Assembly (NCBI GenBank): GCA_001579985.1
Contig: LRSR01009847.1
Span: 1-20,022 of the forward strand
Direction of reading: 5' to 3'
DNA length: 20,022 nucleotides
Origin: Hypsibius dujardini
Lineage: Eukaryota > Tardigrada > Eutardigrada > Parachela > Hypsibiidae
The notes under the pieces were generated by a model. That model did no database searches. It was given only the letters and a program-made list of their open reading frames with translations, and was not told where the DNA came from. Made by a program: the position numbers and the translations under genes. Shown here in pieces: positions 1 to 11,097 of this stretch (within the stretch, counting starts at the first letter, position 1; each line of letters starts with the position of its first letter).

Positions 1-2559
1 GCGAGTGCAGGGTGTTGGGTTGCGGGCGGTGTAGATCTGTATGTGTGTGTATATTTAAACCGTACAGGTCAAATGGCTCGTTTCCGGAAGCGTGGAAACG
101 GTTTTCGGGGACTGAATTCCCTGATGGAGCGGAGAGGGGAGGATTGTGCTGTCAGGGGCCATTATGGCCTGATAAAACCATTAGCCTGCTGACATGACCC
201 ACGTTATTTAATATCTACTTTGTATGGTTTGCTTTCTTCCTGCATTATATACGTCTGTAACGGTGTACTAAAAAAACTGTAGGTCTTTTAAGGATTCAAT
301 TTTTTCTAGGCTCATTAGTCCAACAGCAATTTAATTCTCATTTAAAATATATCCTAATTTGTCTATGAACTTCTGTTGCTAAATTCTGTAGCCAAGCAGT
401 TTTCCGATTGTGGTTTAATTGGTGTTCGGTACTTTTGAAAGGCGTCAAGGTTGTCAAACTTGTTGGTCGACAAACTGCTGGAATCTGGTTGTAGATGGGA
501 AACTCAGTTCAATGAGACTCTTTTTCTTTTGCCCTGTTTTATCTTTGTAAGGAAACATAAAAAAATATCTTATGCGCCTTCAATCATCGTATTTTTTCCT
601 CTTTCTAAATATATATTTAATGGTCGCGATGATAATTCACAAGAGAAACTATAAATGTGCTTCAAGGTGAAGGGTAATTTCCACGTGATTAATGCCCATC
701 GATGTATGAAAGCCCTGCAGTGGTCGGACGAATTAAGAGCTATTTCTGTTGACTTCCGAATTTCTAGACAAACATTTTTATCGGAGCTTTTTTATTATTC
801 TTGCCTTTATAGTTTCAATTATTTACGCACTATGATAGCTGCACTTTATTCAATTTGCACGATTACGGTGAAAAATAACCAGTTTCTCCTAAATTAACGA
901 AACAGTTTTAGCAAATGAACAATTAACCAAACAATCATCTCTATTTATAGCCTCTGTAATCACTCATTAGCGCTGCGCTTACCGAATGCAGCGAGGCATA
1001 TTTGAAGAAAATATTCCGCTGGCCAGTGCTTCCCGTCACAGACATACAGCAATGCAAGCTCATTTTATTGAGCGATAAAAGCAGAAAAGTGGGAAACCAG
1101 ATCCCGGGCAATAATGTATCTATCCTTTGACAATGCAAAATGGAGAACGATTGAGAGACGGGGGAAAGAGTAGCAAGTGTTTTTGCGACTCTGAGCCCAT
1201 GCCAACTCATTTGCTGGAACTCTCCCCCTCGCGGTCCATCAAAAACACAGTTTAGTTGACAGTTAGCGAGGGGTGCATGCCACTCGCCGACATATATATG
1301 CACACATCATATACATGCAAAGTGTGCGTCTGGGTTTGACGTGCAAAAGTCAAGCCGCCGCCGCCGCAAAGGCAACAACATATACACAGTAAGTAGTTCT
1401 CCGCACTAGCCAAACATATTTATACGGCATCCCACTCCCCCCCTCTCCTATGCTATCCCGTTCAATTGTGTGTTTGTTTGGCCATGTCAGCTTGATTGGA
1501 GGGGAGAACCCCCGGCATTCAAGCACCCTCCTTCCTGTCTGGTATGTGAAGAGGAAAGGGGCACAGCTACACTGCCACTAACTTACAAAACAAATACTGC
1601 CTGTCGTGTAAGGAGGAATGCCGAAATTCCAGATGGGGGCGATCTCAAATGCAGCGAAGGCAAATCCTAAAACCGATAACAGGATCGAGAATGGCTAAAA
1701 ATTTAGAAACATTTTTTTCAAATTTTGGGCGAAATTCGACGGTTGTTGCTGCAGGAAAATTCGGGAAAAAACATCAATTTATCCCGAAAAATGCAAGCAC
1801 TTTTAAGAAATGTCTAAACTGTACAAACGGTTACTTCAAACTTGAAGCGATTTGCGACAATTTTTGTCGCAGGAAAAATGTGAGTAGGGATCTCTACCCT
1901 TGCGAAACGTGAACTTCAAATTTGAGACGGAAATCCAAAACAGCGCCAATTTATCTCAAAAGTTCACGCACTTTTTATGCATGTTTGGATCTTTGGAAGG
2001 ACCCATCGTTTCCGAGTTATTCATATCACCTATTAAATTACAATTTTATATTATTAATTACTGAACAGGCGCAGGATAACATATTGCAGAAGGATGTCAA
2101 ACTTTTGCGTACTATTTTGTATTTTATTTCACATGCTTATATTTTAACCATACTGATCTTCTGAAGTGATTGACTCGAAATAATTTCCGTTTAGTTTTCA
2201 ATTCACTGAATGTGTTTAGTAATGACAAAGCATACCCCAACACAATCTGATACAGGAGATTTGTAGTATTTTACGGATCGAATAAAACTTTCCTATTAAA
2301 TCAAACAGTCTCAAATGACAAGGTAATGCAGAAAACAAACGTTTAATAATTGACGCCTTGATAGCGTTTCGATTCAAACGACAGTACCATGTTACTGTCA
2401 GTGCTTAATAGGTTGCCTGCCATGTCTCAATTCACCTGTCTGAATCGGCCTTGCAGCACTTTTGAGAGACTTTATGTTATATTTATAAATTCTTAAACTA
2501 AAATTTTAATCCTCAGTAATTAGGCTTCTTCTTAGCACTAAACAGACACAAATCGTTTC
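1..2559. other. AT-rich sequence without a supported gene
   Basis: Contains a short (GCC)4 run at 1354-1366 and the weak direct repeat near 1700-1995. Open frames here, including 120 codons on the minus strand at 941-1303, have no codon bias, domain or matching splice sites. Confidence 0.6.
1700..1995. repeat. Weak direct repeat with 172-base offset
   Basis: CAATTTATCCCGAAAA...GCACTTTT (from 1775) recurs as CAATTTATCTCAAAAG...GCACTTTT (from 1947). Between them sits a perfect stem GCGACAA-TTT-TTGTCGC (1854-1870). It is probably a decayed transposon-derived repeat. Confidence 0.35.
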
Positions 2560-2960
2560 TCTCAAGGGTGCTCACCTCACGCTGCCGCATCCAAAGTACG
2601 ACGAGTTGCGGAAATAATCGCCAACGCGCTGATCAAGTCCGTCGCCGGTTCGGCCATCCGTAGGTCCGAGACTCTATGACACGACCATCATGCTACATAC
2701 ATCCAGACTTTTAAACCGGAAGCGAGAAGATCGAAAGGGCTGGTCGCGCACGCGTATGTTAGGGAGGAAGAAAGAAAAGGGAGAGTTAACGAGCGGAGCC
2801 GCGACCGACGCCGACGACACACACGCGAACTAAACCGGAAGGATCGTCGTCGAAATAAATACGCCGGAATGCTCAAGTGTGTGTCATTAGCTAACTGGAG
2901 GACAGCGGACCGGGCGCGTGGGGAGACTCGCTTAGCACGTCATCGCAGCGGGAGAGGCGC
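2560..2960 (-). promoter_or_regulatory. CpG-rich stretch, possible promoter with minus-strand first exon
   Basis: This stretch is much richer in G+C and CpG than its AT-rich flanks, with runs such as GCGCACGCGT and GCCGCGACCGACGCC. On the minus strand a transcript crossing it could use a strong donor (GAG followed by GTGAGC, intron start 2575). A short frame from the ATG at 2657 encodes about 26 residues (MAEPATDLISALAIISATRR...) and hits TGA just before that donor. It would then be an upstream reading frame in a leader exon, unless a weaker donor at 2580 is used. No downstream exon was found between 1 and 2570. The assignment rests on composition and one splice site only. Confidence 0.28.
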
Positions 2961-5900
2961 AGGGGTCACTGCCTAGATGCAATCCTTCATCCTGTTCAGC
3001 GAGATGCATTTTAACAGCGAAAAAGTCAGCATCGAAAAAGCCGGAAAAATACATTAACATTCCACTGGGAGAAGCAGTAGGAAAACGGTAAAAAATAATA
3101 TGAATAATCGAGTGAAAATGCTACCGAAGAAACTAATTAATGAGGGTATAGGACAATATGGCGGGAAAAAAGAGGCTTTTCCGTCCCCTTTCGTTGTGGC
3201 GTGCCCCTGTGTTTGTCTGTTTGCAATTTATACGTGCGATTTATTTAATGCAATCTAGTATGCAAAGACTGCCCGAGGGTCAGGTTAAAAGTAGCGGCTC
3301 TCTCGCTCTCCCTATAGACACACATTTGTGTTATCTGTGCAGTGTGCATGCAGGCTGCTATAACATCATCCGCAATCAGCGTGCGCCTTTATTCCTTGCG
3401 TAAATCTCCAGCGGCACAAATCAATAAGAGTTGTGATTAAAATTTCAAAGTTTAATTCGCTTTCCCCCCTCCGACAGACAGACAAACAGACAGCACGCAC
3501 AGTAAAAGGCCGCGATCGTGATCGTATGCGTAAGCCGATGCCATCCACACACCGTGTGATGGCGTAACCGCAACCGGCAGCTTGGCCGAAAATGTTGCAT
3601 TTTTTTCCCGCCGTCCGTCGCTGCGTCTGTATTTATTGAGGGGAATCACATTAGCGGTGTGTGACGACAAACGGCGGCGGCGGTGGCAATTTTGCCTCGC
3701 AGTGCGCGTGTTGTTTACTGTATTTCACTTAGAGAGTTGTAATTAAGTTTGGGTTTATTACCGAAACCCATTAGTTTTTTCTTACTTCGTCTGTAGATGG
3801 ACGTTTGTGTTTGACGCGTTCCCTGAAATGGCTAGAGGTCTTGACAAAGGAGAAGAAATTAAAACATGTAATAGCTTTGAGTTGTAATGCTGGAACTGTG
3901 ACGTAGGAGACTTGGGAGGGGTCGTTGCGGTTACCACGCTCGGACTTCTGGACGGATTATGGGATTCTCGAGTGTTAAATCGTTTTAATTAATTTTTGTT
4001 GAACAGGCGGAGGTCTGCTCTCAAACTACATCCGCACAGGGGGAGTAATGTCACATATACACTTAAAATGAGGTGATGAGGTGGTGAGAGAAGAAAAAAA
4101 TTGGGTTTTGCGTTTCCCGCATCCTACGAGATAATGCGGATAAGGGCAATTATTTCGGTTCCTTTTTCGAAAAAAAACATCGCCAAACGTGTTCCCGAAT
4201 TAGATAAGTTCTTTCGCCACTTAAAATGCATTGTGTGCCCGTAAAATCACAATGCAGTTTCTGTTTTAATATCTGATTATTTTCTACGAAATTCTTATAC
4301 ATTACTAGATTCAAATCAAAACGGTAAATTACTCATTTGGTTCAATACATGAGAAATGGCGCAGGTGTTGAGGAAAAGCTTCAGACAAAAAATTCTATTT
4401 TCAATATTTTGATACTAATGTTGGGTGGTACCCAATAGATACCCAGCACTTACTAATGGCATAGTCTATCTACCTAAATAACTCATTCCTATCTACCCTC
4501 ACATTCTATAATGTACTTACTCAGCTATTATCACGCACATAGTTCCGCCATGTCGGCAGGATTTAGTACGTTAGATCAGAAACTATTCTCTATCCCTGAC
4601 TATATAAGCGTATGTTCTACAGTAACTTGGGACAGTTCTCTCCTTTCAGCTCTAATCTTCTCCACCAGTCAAGTCTTACCACGATTCTTCTCCTATTATT
4701 CAGTCTAACATCATTTATATTCAGGTTCTTCCGTCCTAGTAGAGACGAAGGCCTAACACTAGGATGATTAACTCTGCTGCTTGTTGAGACTGTTGATTTG
4801 CAGTAACTTTCTATACAAATATAAATAAGCAAATGTGCGTCCATTCAATAACTTAATGTAGTTTAGTATTTAATCTTTAATGTTTCAGTTTAATTGTTAG
4901 TTTAATGTGAAATGTGAAATGTGAAATGTTCTTTTTAATGAAACTTCAGTTGTAGTTCCTCAAAACTTGAACTATGGTTTACATTGCTGGTAGAACTGGA
5001 ATGCAATTTCTGGGACATCATTTTTTTAAACAAACAGTTGTGAATGTCTTCTCCGTAAGTTTTTATCTACCGTTTTGAAGCGAAAACTTCCTTCTAGCGT
5101 TTTAAATCAAACAATAATCCAAAGGAATCTTTTGTGATATCTCAGTTGGAGTTGTATGTTGGAGAGTGCATGGCGCTGGGCAAACGGAAAGAGAACGCGT
5201 TTGGCGTCCAGAAATGGAGATCAATCAATCAGAATCAATACTTAAATAAAGAGGTCGAGAGTCTGGACTCTTTGATTCCTTCCCCAAGGACAACAGACTC
5301 GAACCCGGTCTGCGTGTTTATTTCTGCGAGTAGAGAACACACACGTCGACTGATTTACGATTAATGAAGAGTCCGTCACACAGACACGCCAACAGTTTAA
5401 GCAATCTACGCGCGGGAAACGAGCGCACGTCAGCCTGAACCGTAGCCGAGTACAGAGTAGGACACAAAAAAAGAAGATAAATTGTCCATCACGCAATCGA
5501 CTGACGGGATCGGAAGGAAAACTGCCTTTCTGTGTACTCTGGATTTGCGCACGTTTCATGACGACCCACTCACACACAAGCTGCGCTGAATTGAGAGTCA
5601 TCTTCCGATCCACACGGACAATTTTTTAAGATCGTTTTATACGACTCTCTTTCTCGGAATCGAAAAGGCACTACAGGATTCTTGCCTTTGAACGTAGGTC
5701 CCAATGACTGTTGTTTAAATCAAACTTTTGAATTTAAATAAAATTAAAAATTAATTTATATTGGACAAAAAGTGATTTTAAATCAGAATTAGAAAACCTT
5801 TAAAGGTGTTTAAATTGAAAGTTAACAACCTGACCGAATTGGAATTTTTTTTTTAAATTATTGATTGGACAAAATTAATCTTAAATAACATTAAAAATCA

Positions 5901-6034
5901 GTTCGACTAAACTAAAATGGTTTTTTTGGGTATTTCAAATCGTATTTTAAAGGCATGTCCCAACAGTCCTGATGCAGTTTAGCGTAATGTCTAAAATGTA
6001 TATTCTTAGGAAAAAAATCAGAAAATCAAACAAA
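2961..6034. other. Intergenic or intronic sequence without a supported gene
   Basis: Holds a GACA-type simple repeat (about 3474-3500), a (CGG)4 run (about 3672-3683), the inverted TTGGGT-GGT-ACCCAA (4421-4435) and the ATGTGAA repeat. CpG-rich patches lie near 3560-3700 and 5380-5460. An AT-rich patch at 5710-5930 has a TTGGACAAAA direct repeat with offset 104. No exon could be supported. Confidence 0.55.
4905..4929. repeat. Heptamer tandem repeat (ATGTGAA)3
   Basis: Three exact copies of ATGTGAA are followed by a partial fourth. Confidence 0.9.
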
Positions 6035-6264
6035 CTATGAGAAGTTTTGCTTCAAGAGATCTTGCAAACAGTCGAATTCACATGCATCACGTAACTTACT
6101 CTGGTGAACGCTCATAAAATTGGGCGGGAATAATACGGTTATTCTGCCCTTTGTTGAAGGAGGTCCAACTTTCTTACAAGGGAATCTCTCCTCTCGCATA
6201 CGAAATTCGTTAAGTTGATCAATTTCGGAGATCATGTCATGAAGATTTACTAATAATTTCGCTA
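6035..6264 (-). CDS. Candidate 3'-terminal or internal exon, unidentified protein
   Basis: A good minus-strand acceptor (TTTACGTTTTTCAG) opens a phase-1 frame that stays open to a TAG at 6035, about 75 residues. It includes AKLLVNLHDMISEIDQL, which is helical and amphipathic, a mixed-charge stretch, and KVGPPSTKGRITVLFPP. A good donor (GTAAGT at 6099) would instead make 6264-6100 a symmetric phase 1-1 internal exon of 165 bases. No domain is recognised. A near-palindrome (GGGCGGGAATAA ... TTATTCTGCCC, about 6122-6149) sits inside the exon and resembles the centre of the foldback at 14427-14712. A transposon-derived or decayed sequence is therefore a real alternative. Confidence 0.3.
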
Positions 6265-6752
6265 CTGAAAAACGTAAATCTAGATATTTTATTTTGTTTG
6301 ATTTAAAAAAAATCTGTAACTGGACGCAGGTAGTACACACAGTAAAGGGCGCTGTCAATGTTACCGTAAGCAGCCTCGACTAATTTTTGAAAGCACTCCC
6401 ACTTGAATAAGGTTCACATTTTTTTGTGCAGAAACGGCATGGCCAGGAGAAGGTCGAAATCCTAAGATATACGGATGGACGTGTGAATTGTGAATGCTAG
6501 ATTTACTCACGTCTTTGAGGCCTATAGTTTCAAGTTTTTCCCCGTAGAATAATATGGCACGACTTGTGTCACGTACGTGTACAGGGGCCCATCACTCGAT
6601 CCGCTGTGTGTGCGAATCGCGCCACTTTATCCAGAGTCAATATCGTCGCCATCGACAATGGGGTGATGTTTATTTTTCATAAACACCACATCCCAGTAGT
6701 CTGGAACATAATATCGACTATAATGCCCACGTCAGTGTATTGTGTGTCAATT

Positions 6753-6772
6753 ACACACACACACACACACAC
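6753..6772. repeat. (AC)10 microsatellite
   Basis: Ten uninterrupted AC units are followed by an imperfect ATACACGCGCAC tail. Just upstream, TGTGTGT could pair with the repeat. Confidence 0.95.
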
Positions 6773-7013
6773 ATACACGCGCACTGGATGTGGACTTTCC
6801 AGGGACATGGGTCGATCGATGGTCTACTTTTCCATTAATGTCAACGAAATGACGTATGCAGCGCTTGAGCTAGAGCTAAAGCGAGCGTTCCTACTTCGAA
6901 TCACCTGCTCATTCGATAACCTTGAACATCAATGGTTCATTACAACTTAAGATGAAATGTTTTTCGTCCAAAGTGTGCGGTAATTTACAGAAAAAATGAA
7001 CACTTTAATCGTC

Positions 7014-7667
7014 ACTCAAGGGGAACCCAAAGTTCGCAGTTCCCTTTAATTATTTTTTACCAAATAATGGCCAATTTTCAAACTTTTGCCTTTTCTAATT
7101 TTTTGAAAAAAGTCACATGACGTCACCAGGTCCTATTCCTCCATTTGGACATTCTTTCAAACTGTTCATTAGATGAGTTTCGCTAGATTTATTGCGTTTT
7201 GGAGAGTTTCGATAGGTATTTAGAGTCGATTCACCCAAGAAGCAACGTTTCTGCCTATGGTTTCTAATCAGAGAGCAGAATTAATAAAAAACGGAGACCC
7301 AAGTTCATCCCATCCCAAAATGAGAAATTTGCGAAGGTTTTACGTAATTTCTACCTCGCTGCAAAATGTAAACTATAACGATAAGTATTGGGTGTTAAAC
7401 ATTTGAGTATATGACTAAAAAGTTTGAAATTCAGTAGATCAGACGAAATTCGTCTAATGAATTTTTTGATGAATGAATGTCCAAACAGGATAAAGAAACG
7501 TGATGACGTCACGTCATGTATTTTGTTTCAGAAAATGCAGAAGTTTGCAAACCATAACTTTTTCTATGGGAAAACATATTGGAAACTGAAAATAATTTTT
7601 CTTTGTTAACACGTTCGGCGACCCGACTTGAGTTTTCAACGTCAACACAACGCCGGGTTGCCCTCAA
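7014..7667 (+). mobile_element. Palindromic repeat element, copy 1 (non-coding, MITE-like)
   Basis: The outer ends are inverted: CTCAAGGGGAACCC at the left, and the right end read inward is CTTGAGGGCAACCC (11 of 14). The inner arms, about 7075-7215 and 7425-7580, are imperfect reverse complements, each with TGACGTCA (7118-7125 and 7504-7511) followed by a GTCCAAA/TTTGGAC block. The central part, about 7288-7375, is unique and contains GACCCAAGTTC. There is no coding capacity. Copy 2 lies inverted at about 8780-9423. Superfamily is unassigned because no clear target-site duplication is visible. Confidence 0.65.
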
Positions 7668-8438
7668 GCCCTTCTTCGAGTTATGAGAGAAATTATATTT
7701 TCAACCGTGAAGTGTTAATATTTTTTCTGTTGATCGGCACTTTCCCTGGATTGGTTAGATTGGTATGAGGATCGTCAGTGGGAATTTATGACGATAGCCA
7801 TAGCTTATTAGTGCGTCTGTGGGTGATAGAGCTTGGTTGCAGCGACTCTGACTGTGCGGGTTGTCATGTGGGACGTTTAATTGGGCTCACTAAGTGCCAC
7901 TCCTCTCCGAGTTTCTGGTTGATTTGTCGGTAGTTAAAAAATCAGTCGGTGCAGCATTAACCGCGACGTCTGGTGAGATAATGCGAGGGCGTTTGTGTTT
8001 CGGCGAAGAGTTTTTTTTCGCCGCTGTGGAATGGTATACTGACGCGCTGGCATGGGTGTCGAGAAAGTGTCAGGACAACCCATTTGACGGCCACACAATG
8101 ACGTCCGGGATCCAGAAGATGTATGCATGCATCTGCAGATCTGCCTTCCTACTCTCGCGATCTCTTTACGTGGATAACGGTTCTTTTGGATTGATCTTTA
8201 GTTGCTTTCACAACAACTGATGAGAGTAATTCATACATGAAAGAAAGGAACAAAAGAAACAACAAAACGCAAGATAGAGCGTCAGAACTTTGATAGAACG
8301 AGATGCAGTTGGCCCCTCGCCATGCATAAAGTGACGGAGCAAAACAGAATTGTGAACGCTCAAAAAAGAGAAAAGTCCTTCCCAAAAACGCTCTACCTCT
8401 CTCATAGTCAATTAGCCAATGGGGAAACATGTACTTAC

Positions 8439-8500
8439 TATCGCCAGACCCCTTTAAACCACGCATACCGATAGCCACTGAAATTGACCAATTGGTGCAG
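8439..8500 (-). CDS. Candidate small internal exon, possibly upstream partner of 6264
   Basis: A 62-base minus-strand segment is bounded by the acceptor ACCTTTTCAG and a strong donor GTAAGTACAT. Entered in phase 2 it reads CTNWSISVAIGMRGLKGSGD and leaves in phase 1, which matches the entry phase of the candidate exon at 6264. Joining them gives a split Ile codon and no stop. The intervening 2.2 kb would contain the palindromic repeat at 7014-7667. The peptide is not recognised, and short open segments with good sites arise by chance. Confidence 0.2.
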
Positions 8501-8779
8501 CTGAAAAGGTTTGGTACATGTTTGGTATACCAATAGTTATTCATTTCGAATCCTTACTTTGATATATAATTGGAGGACTGCATGGCCTGTTCTCGTGTCT
8601 GTCTCTCGCGTCCCTCACGCACCACCGAGTCCCCTATACTGACCCCACTAAAATAATAATCATGACCATATGATAAAAATACATTAACGTTCGAGTACGC
8701 CATCTACAGGCTTTTGAGGTACCATTGATTGTGGCCATCGCAATTCAGTCTGCTGATACTTATCAGATGCGCCATTGGG

Positions 8780-9423
8780 GGGGGGGAGGCATGGGTAACA
8801 GCAACTACCGAAACATATCGTCAGCTTGGAGACGAACTTGTAATTTTTATTAAACACGTCTTTTTCAAAATACTTCATGTGACGTCAGCTGGTCTCTTTA
8901 TTCAACTTGGAGATTGTTTTGAAAACTTTTTTAAACCATTTTCGTCAGATTTACTAAATTTCGAACTTTTTAGTCAGATACTCAAATGTTTAGCACCCAA
9001 AAGTCATCCTTATAGTTAAATTTGTAAAACGAGATAGAAACTACCAAAAACCGTCGCAAACTTCTCATTTGGATTGAGACGAACTTGGGTCGCCGTGTTT
9101 TTTCCTTTTTCCTTCTTGATTAGACACAGTAGACCAAAAAGATGCTTTGTGGGTGTAACGAATCCACATACCTATCGCAACTTTCCAAAACGCAGTAAAT
9201 CTGACGGAATCAGTCTAGTAAAATTTTCAAAGAGATGTCCAAATGGGAGAAGAGGACCCGGTGACGTCATGCGACTTTTTTGAAAACAAAGAAAAACCAA
9301 AAATTTGCAATTTGCCGATAGTTTGAGAAAAAATAGTGAGTCGAATTGTGAATCTACACTCCATGCCAACTAGTTCGGCGAGCTGTCACGAATTTGAGAT
9401 TAAAACAAAGCACCGGGTTCCCC
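8780..9423 (-). mobile_element. Palindromic repeat element, copy 2, inverted relative to copy 1
   Basis: Reading the minus strand reproduces copy 1 almost without gaps from the first TGACGTCA (9262-9269) through the centre (GACCCAAGTTC at about 9081-9091) to the second TGACGTCA (8880-8887). The two motif spacings are 386 and 382 bases. The right end retains the GGGTTCCCC tip (9415-9423), shifted by about 56 bases relative to copy 1. The left end, beside a run of ten G at 8777-8786, no longer shows a matching tip and is probably rearranged. There is no coding capacity. Confidence 0.6.
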
Positions 9424-9503
9424 GGTAAGAGTTTACGAGTGGGACCCTAATTTGAAACAGTGCTGTGCATTGCGGTGCGGAGCGGAGAATCTGCATGTAT
9501 CTG

Positions 9504-9590
9504 TTGCTCTGCCTGCCTGTCGCTCTACCTGTCTGCCTATCGCCCTACCTGCCTGCCTACTACCCTGCCTGCCCACTGCCTGCCGGCCAC
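9504..9590. repeat. Degenerate CCTG/CTGC tetranucleotide repeat
   Basis: Repeated CTGCCTGCCTGT-type units are interspersed with CGCTCTAC and CGCCCTAC, forming a pyrimidine-skewed decayed tetranucleotide array. Confidence 0.8.
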
Positions 9591-9865
9591 TCTGTCAGAT
9601 ATAAACATCCATTCAATAATTTCATATTGGTAGTCCTCAGCTGTTCATGTGGGCGGAAGGCAACGGATGGAGCGGAAGACGAAAAGTACTGTTCAACATC
9701 ATGGGGCGGATCGGTGACACGTTCTTTCTCCGTTCCGGCCTGCAAACTAGATTTCGTATCTCCAACCATATATATTGAAAAATATTTTTATTAATGCCAC
9801 TTAATGCCATCGATTTTGGGAAATTATCTGTCAAGAATTGTAATAAATTTATATGTTTAAAAAAA

Positions 9866-10071
9866 CGTCTGACGTCCAGGGGCCACCCGGGAGTTAAAAA
9901 AACTTTCAGAAACAAGTTTTTAGTTCAAATTTGAAGTTTTTTGAAGTTCAATATGAGCTTCCTATTGATGAATACAAATGGGAGGTTCAAAACATTCAAG
10001 AACGTTCGAAATGAAAAACTGATGTTTTTGAAAACGTTTTGAAATCCCAGGACGCCCATGGAAATCAGATC
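9866..10071. repeat. Imperfect inverted repeat, about 206 bp
   Basis: Arms at 9866-9936 and 9995-10071 are diverged reverse complements. The left arm reads CGTCTGACGTCCAGGGGCC and the right arm, read inward, ATCTGATTTCCATGGGCG. Inner blocks TTTCAGAAACA / TTTCAAAAACA and AGTTTTT / AGTTTTT also pair. The loop of about 58 bases is unrelated. It is probably an old MITE or foldback relic; no target-site duplication was resolved. Confidence 0.5.
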
Positions 10072-11097
10072 CCCACAGCCTCACAAGTTTGAAAGTGATG
10101 TTGGACAAGAGGCTGACTTTGGATTCAATCTTGAAAAAAAACACATTTTTCTTCTTTTGCCCACCCCTGGCTCTACCGCGAGGGGTCCTGATTCCAATCT
10201 GTAAGGATCGTAAACGAGCCTCTGACAAAGGCGTCCCCATGGCTCTTCCACGTGTCATGTCTCAACAACCAACTTGCGCCCAAGTTGCTGATCGAGTGCT
10301 GTCCTTATTTCCTGAAAATGCAATCATCATAAAACGTTAATTAGCAGAAAAACGAATAAATGCGTATAACAGTATCCGCACAATAATCGCTCCATGTAAA
10401 ACACATGTGTAGTTGCAATAATGCTGGAGGGCGTTATGGAATATTGTCAGTGCACGTGTTATTCGTGAAACGGACCTAGAGAGAAGTAATTGGTAAAATT
10501 CCCTAGAATATGCCATTCCCTGCGTTCATCTACCATGTCCATAACCAGTGTCACATACCCTCTTGTGCATACACGAAACAGCTGCTAACTCGAGGTCTTT
10601 GTAAAAAACGACATTTCAAGGGCATGAAGGTCAATGAACAGACGACGTCGCCGTAAAACTACCCTTCAGTGTTTTATCACCTTGGGGCCAGGGACCCCAT
10701 CATTTTTTTCTTCGGGTTATAATTACTTTTTGCAGTGCAGAAACGTGACGAAACTCATCAACGACCATCGCGCCAAAGAAGTACAAATTGACCGGTAAAC
10801 AAAAATCGCTCAATATAAAATGTTTCCTAAACTATGGCCACAACCGGTATGTATTGCTCAGCCTGAGGGAATTGTTTGGGCTCGGAACGGCGAGGCCGTT
10901 TGTTGATTATTAATTGGTCATTTAACTTTCGTTGTGATCAATAAATTTCAGCATCAAATCGTCTGGCAATCAAGCAACAATTAATATTAATTACAAAGAA
11001 GGGCACCTGGAAAAGGGCAGAATTACATCGGGCTGCAAGGCCATCTTCTTTGTGTTGGAATAGGAAAATTCAGAGGTAACAGCTGAAGTGAATCTCT

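Larger units (their letters stand above)
9441..11096. other. Intergenic sequence downstream of the receptor gene
   Basis: Apart from the tetranucleotide repeat and the inverted repeat at 9866-10071, nothing is recognised. The open frames near 10089-10340 come partly from the inverted repeat and have no family resemblance. Confidence 0.55.

Noticed and set aside
941-1303. Minus-strand open frame of 120 codons
   Set aside because: No codon bias, domain or coherent splice sites; consistent with a chance open frame.
5297-5307. Reverse-strand GGGTTCGAGTC resembling a tRNA B box
   Set aside because: The flanking bases cannot form the T-stem (CCGGG against CTGTT), and no acceptor or anticodon stem was found.
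5242-5613. Minus-strand open frame of 123 codons
   Set aside because: The peptide is Cys/Arg-rich with no domain-like organisation, and it overlaps a CpG-rich non-coding-looking patch.
6515-6590. Minus-strand coding-like stretch ending at a GTGAGT donor
   Set aside because: An in-frame TGA lies 24 codons upstream with no usable acceptor between, so no exon can be built.
7894-8220. Plus-strand open frame of 108 codons with a GTGAGA donor inside (about 7975)
   Set aside because: It has no ATG at its 5' end, no strong acceptor and no recognisable family; the opposite strand is also open.
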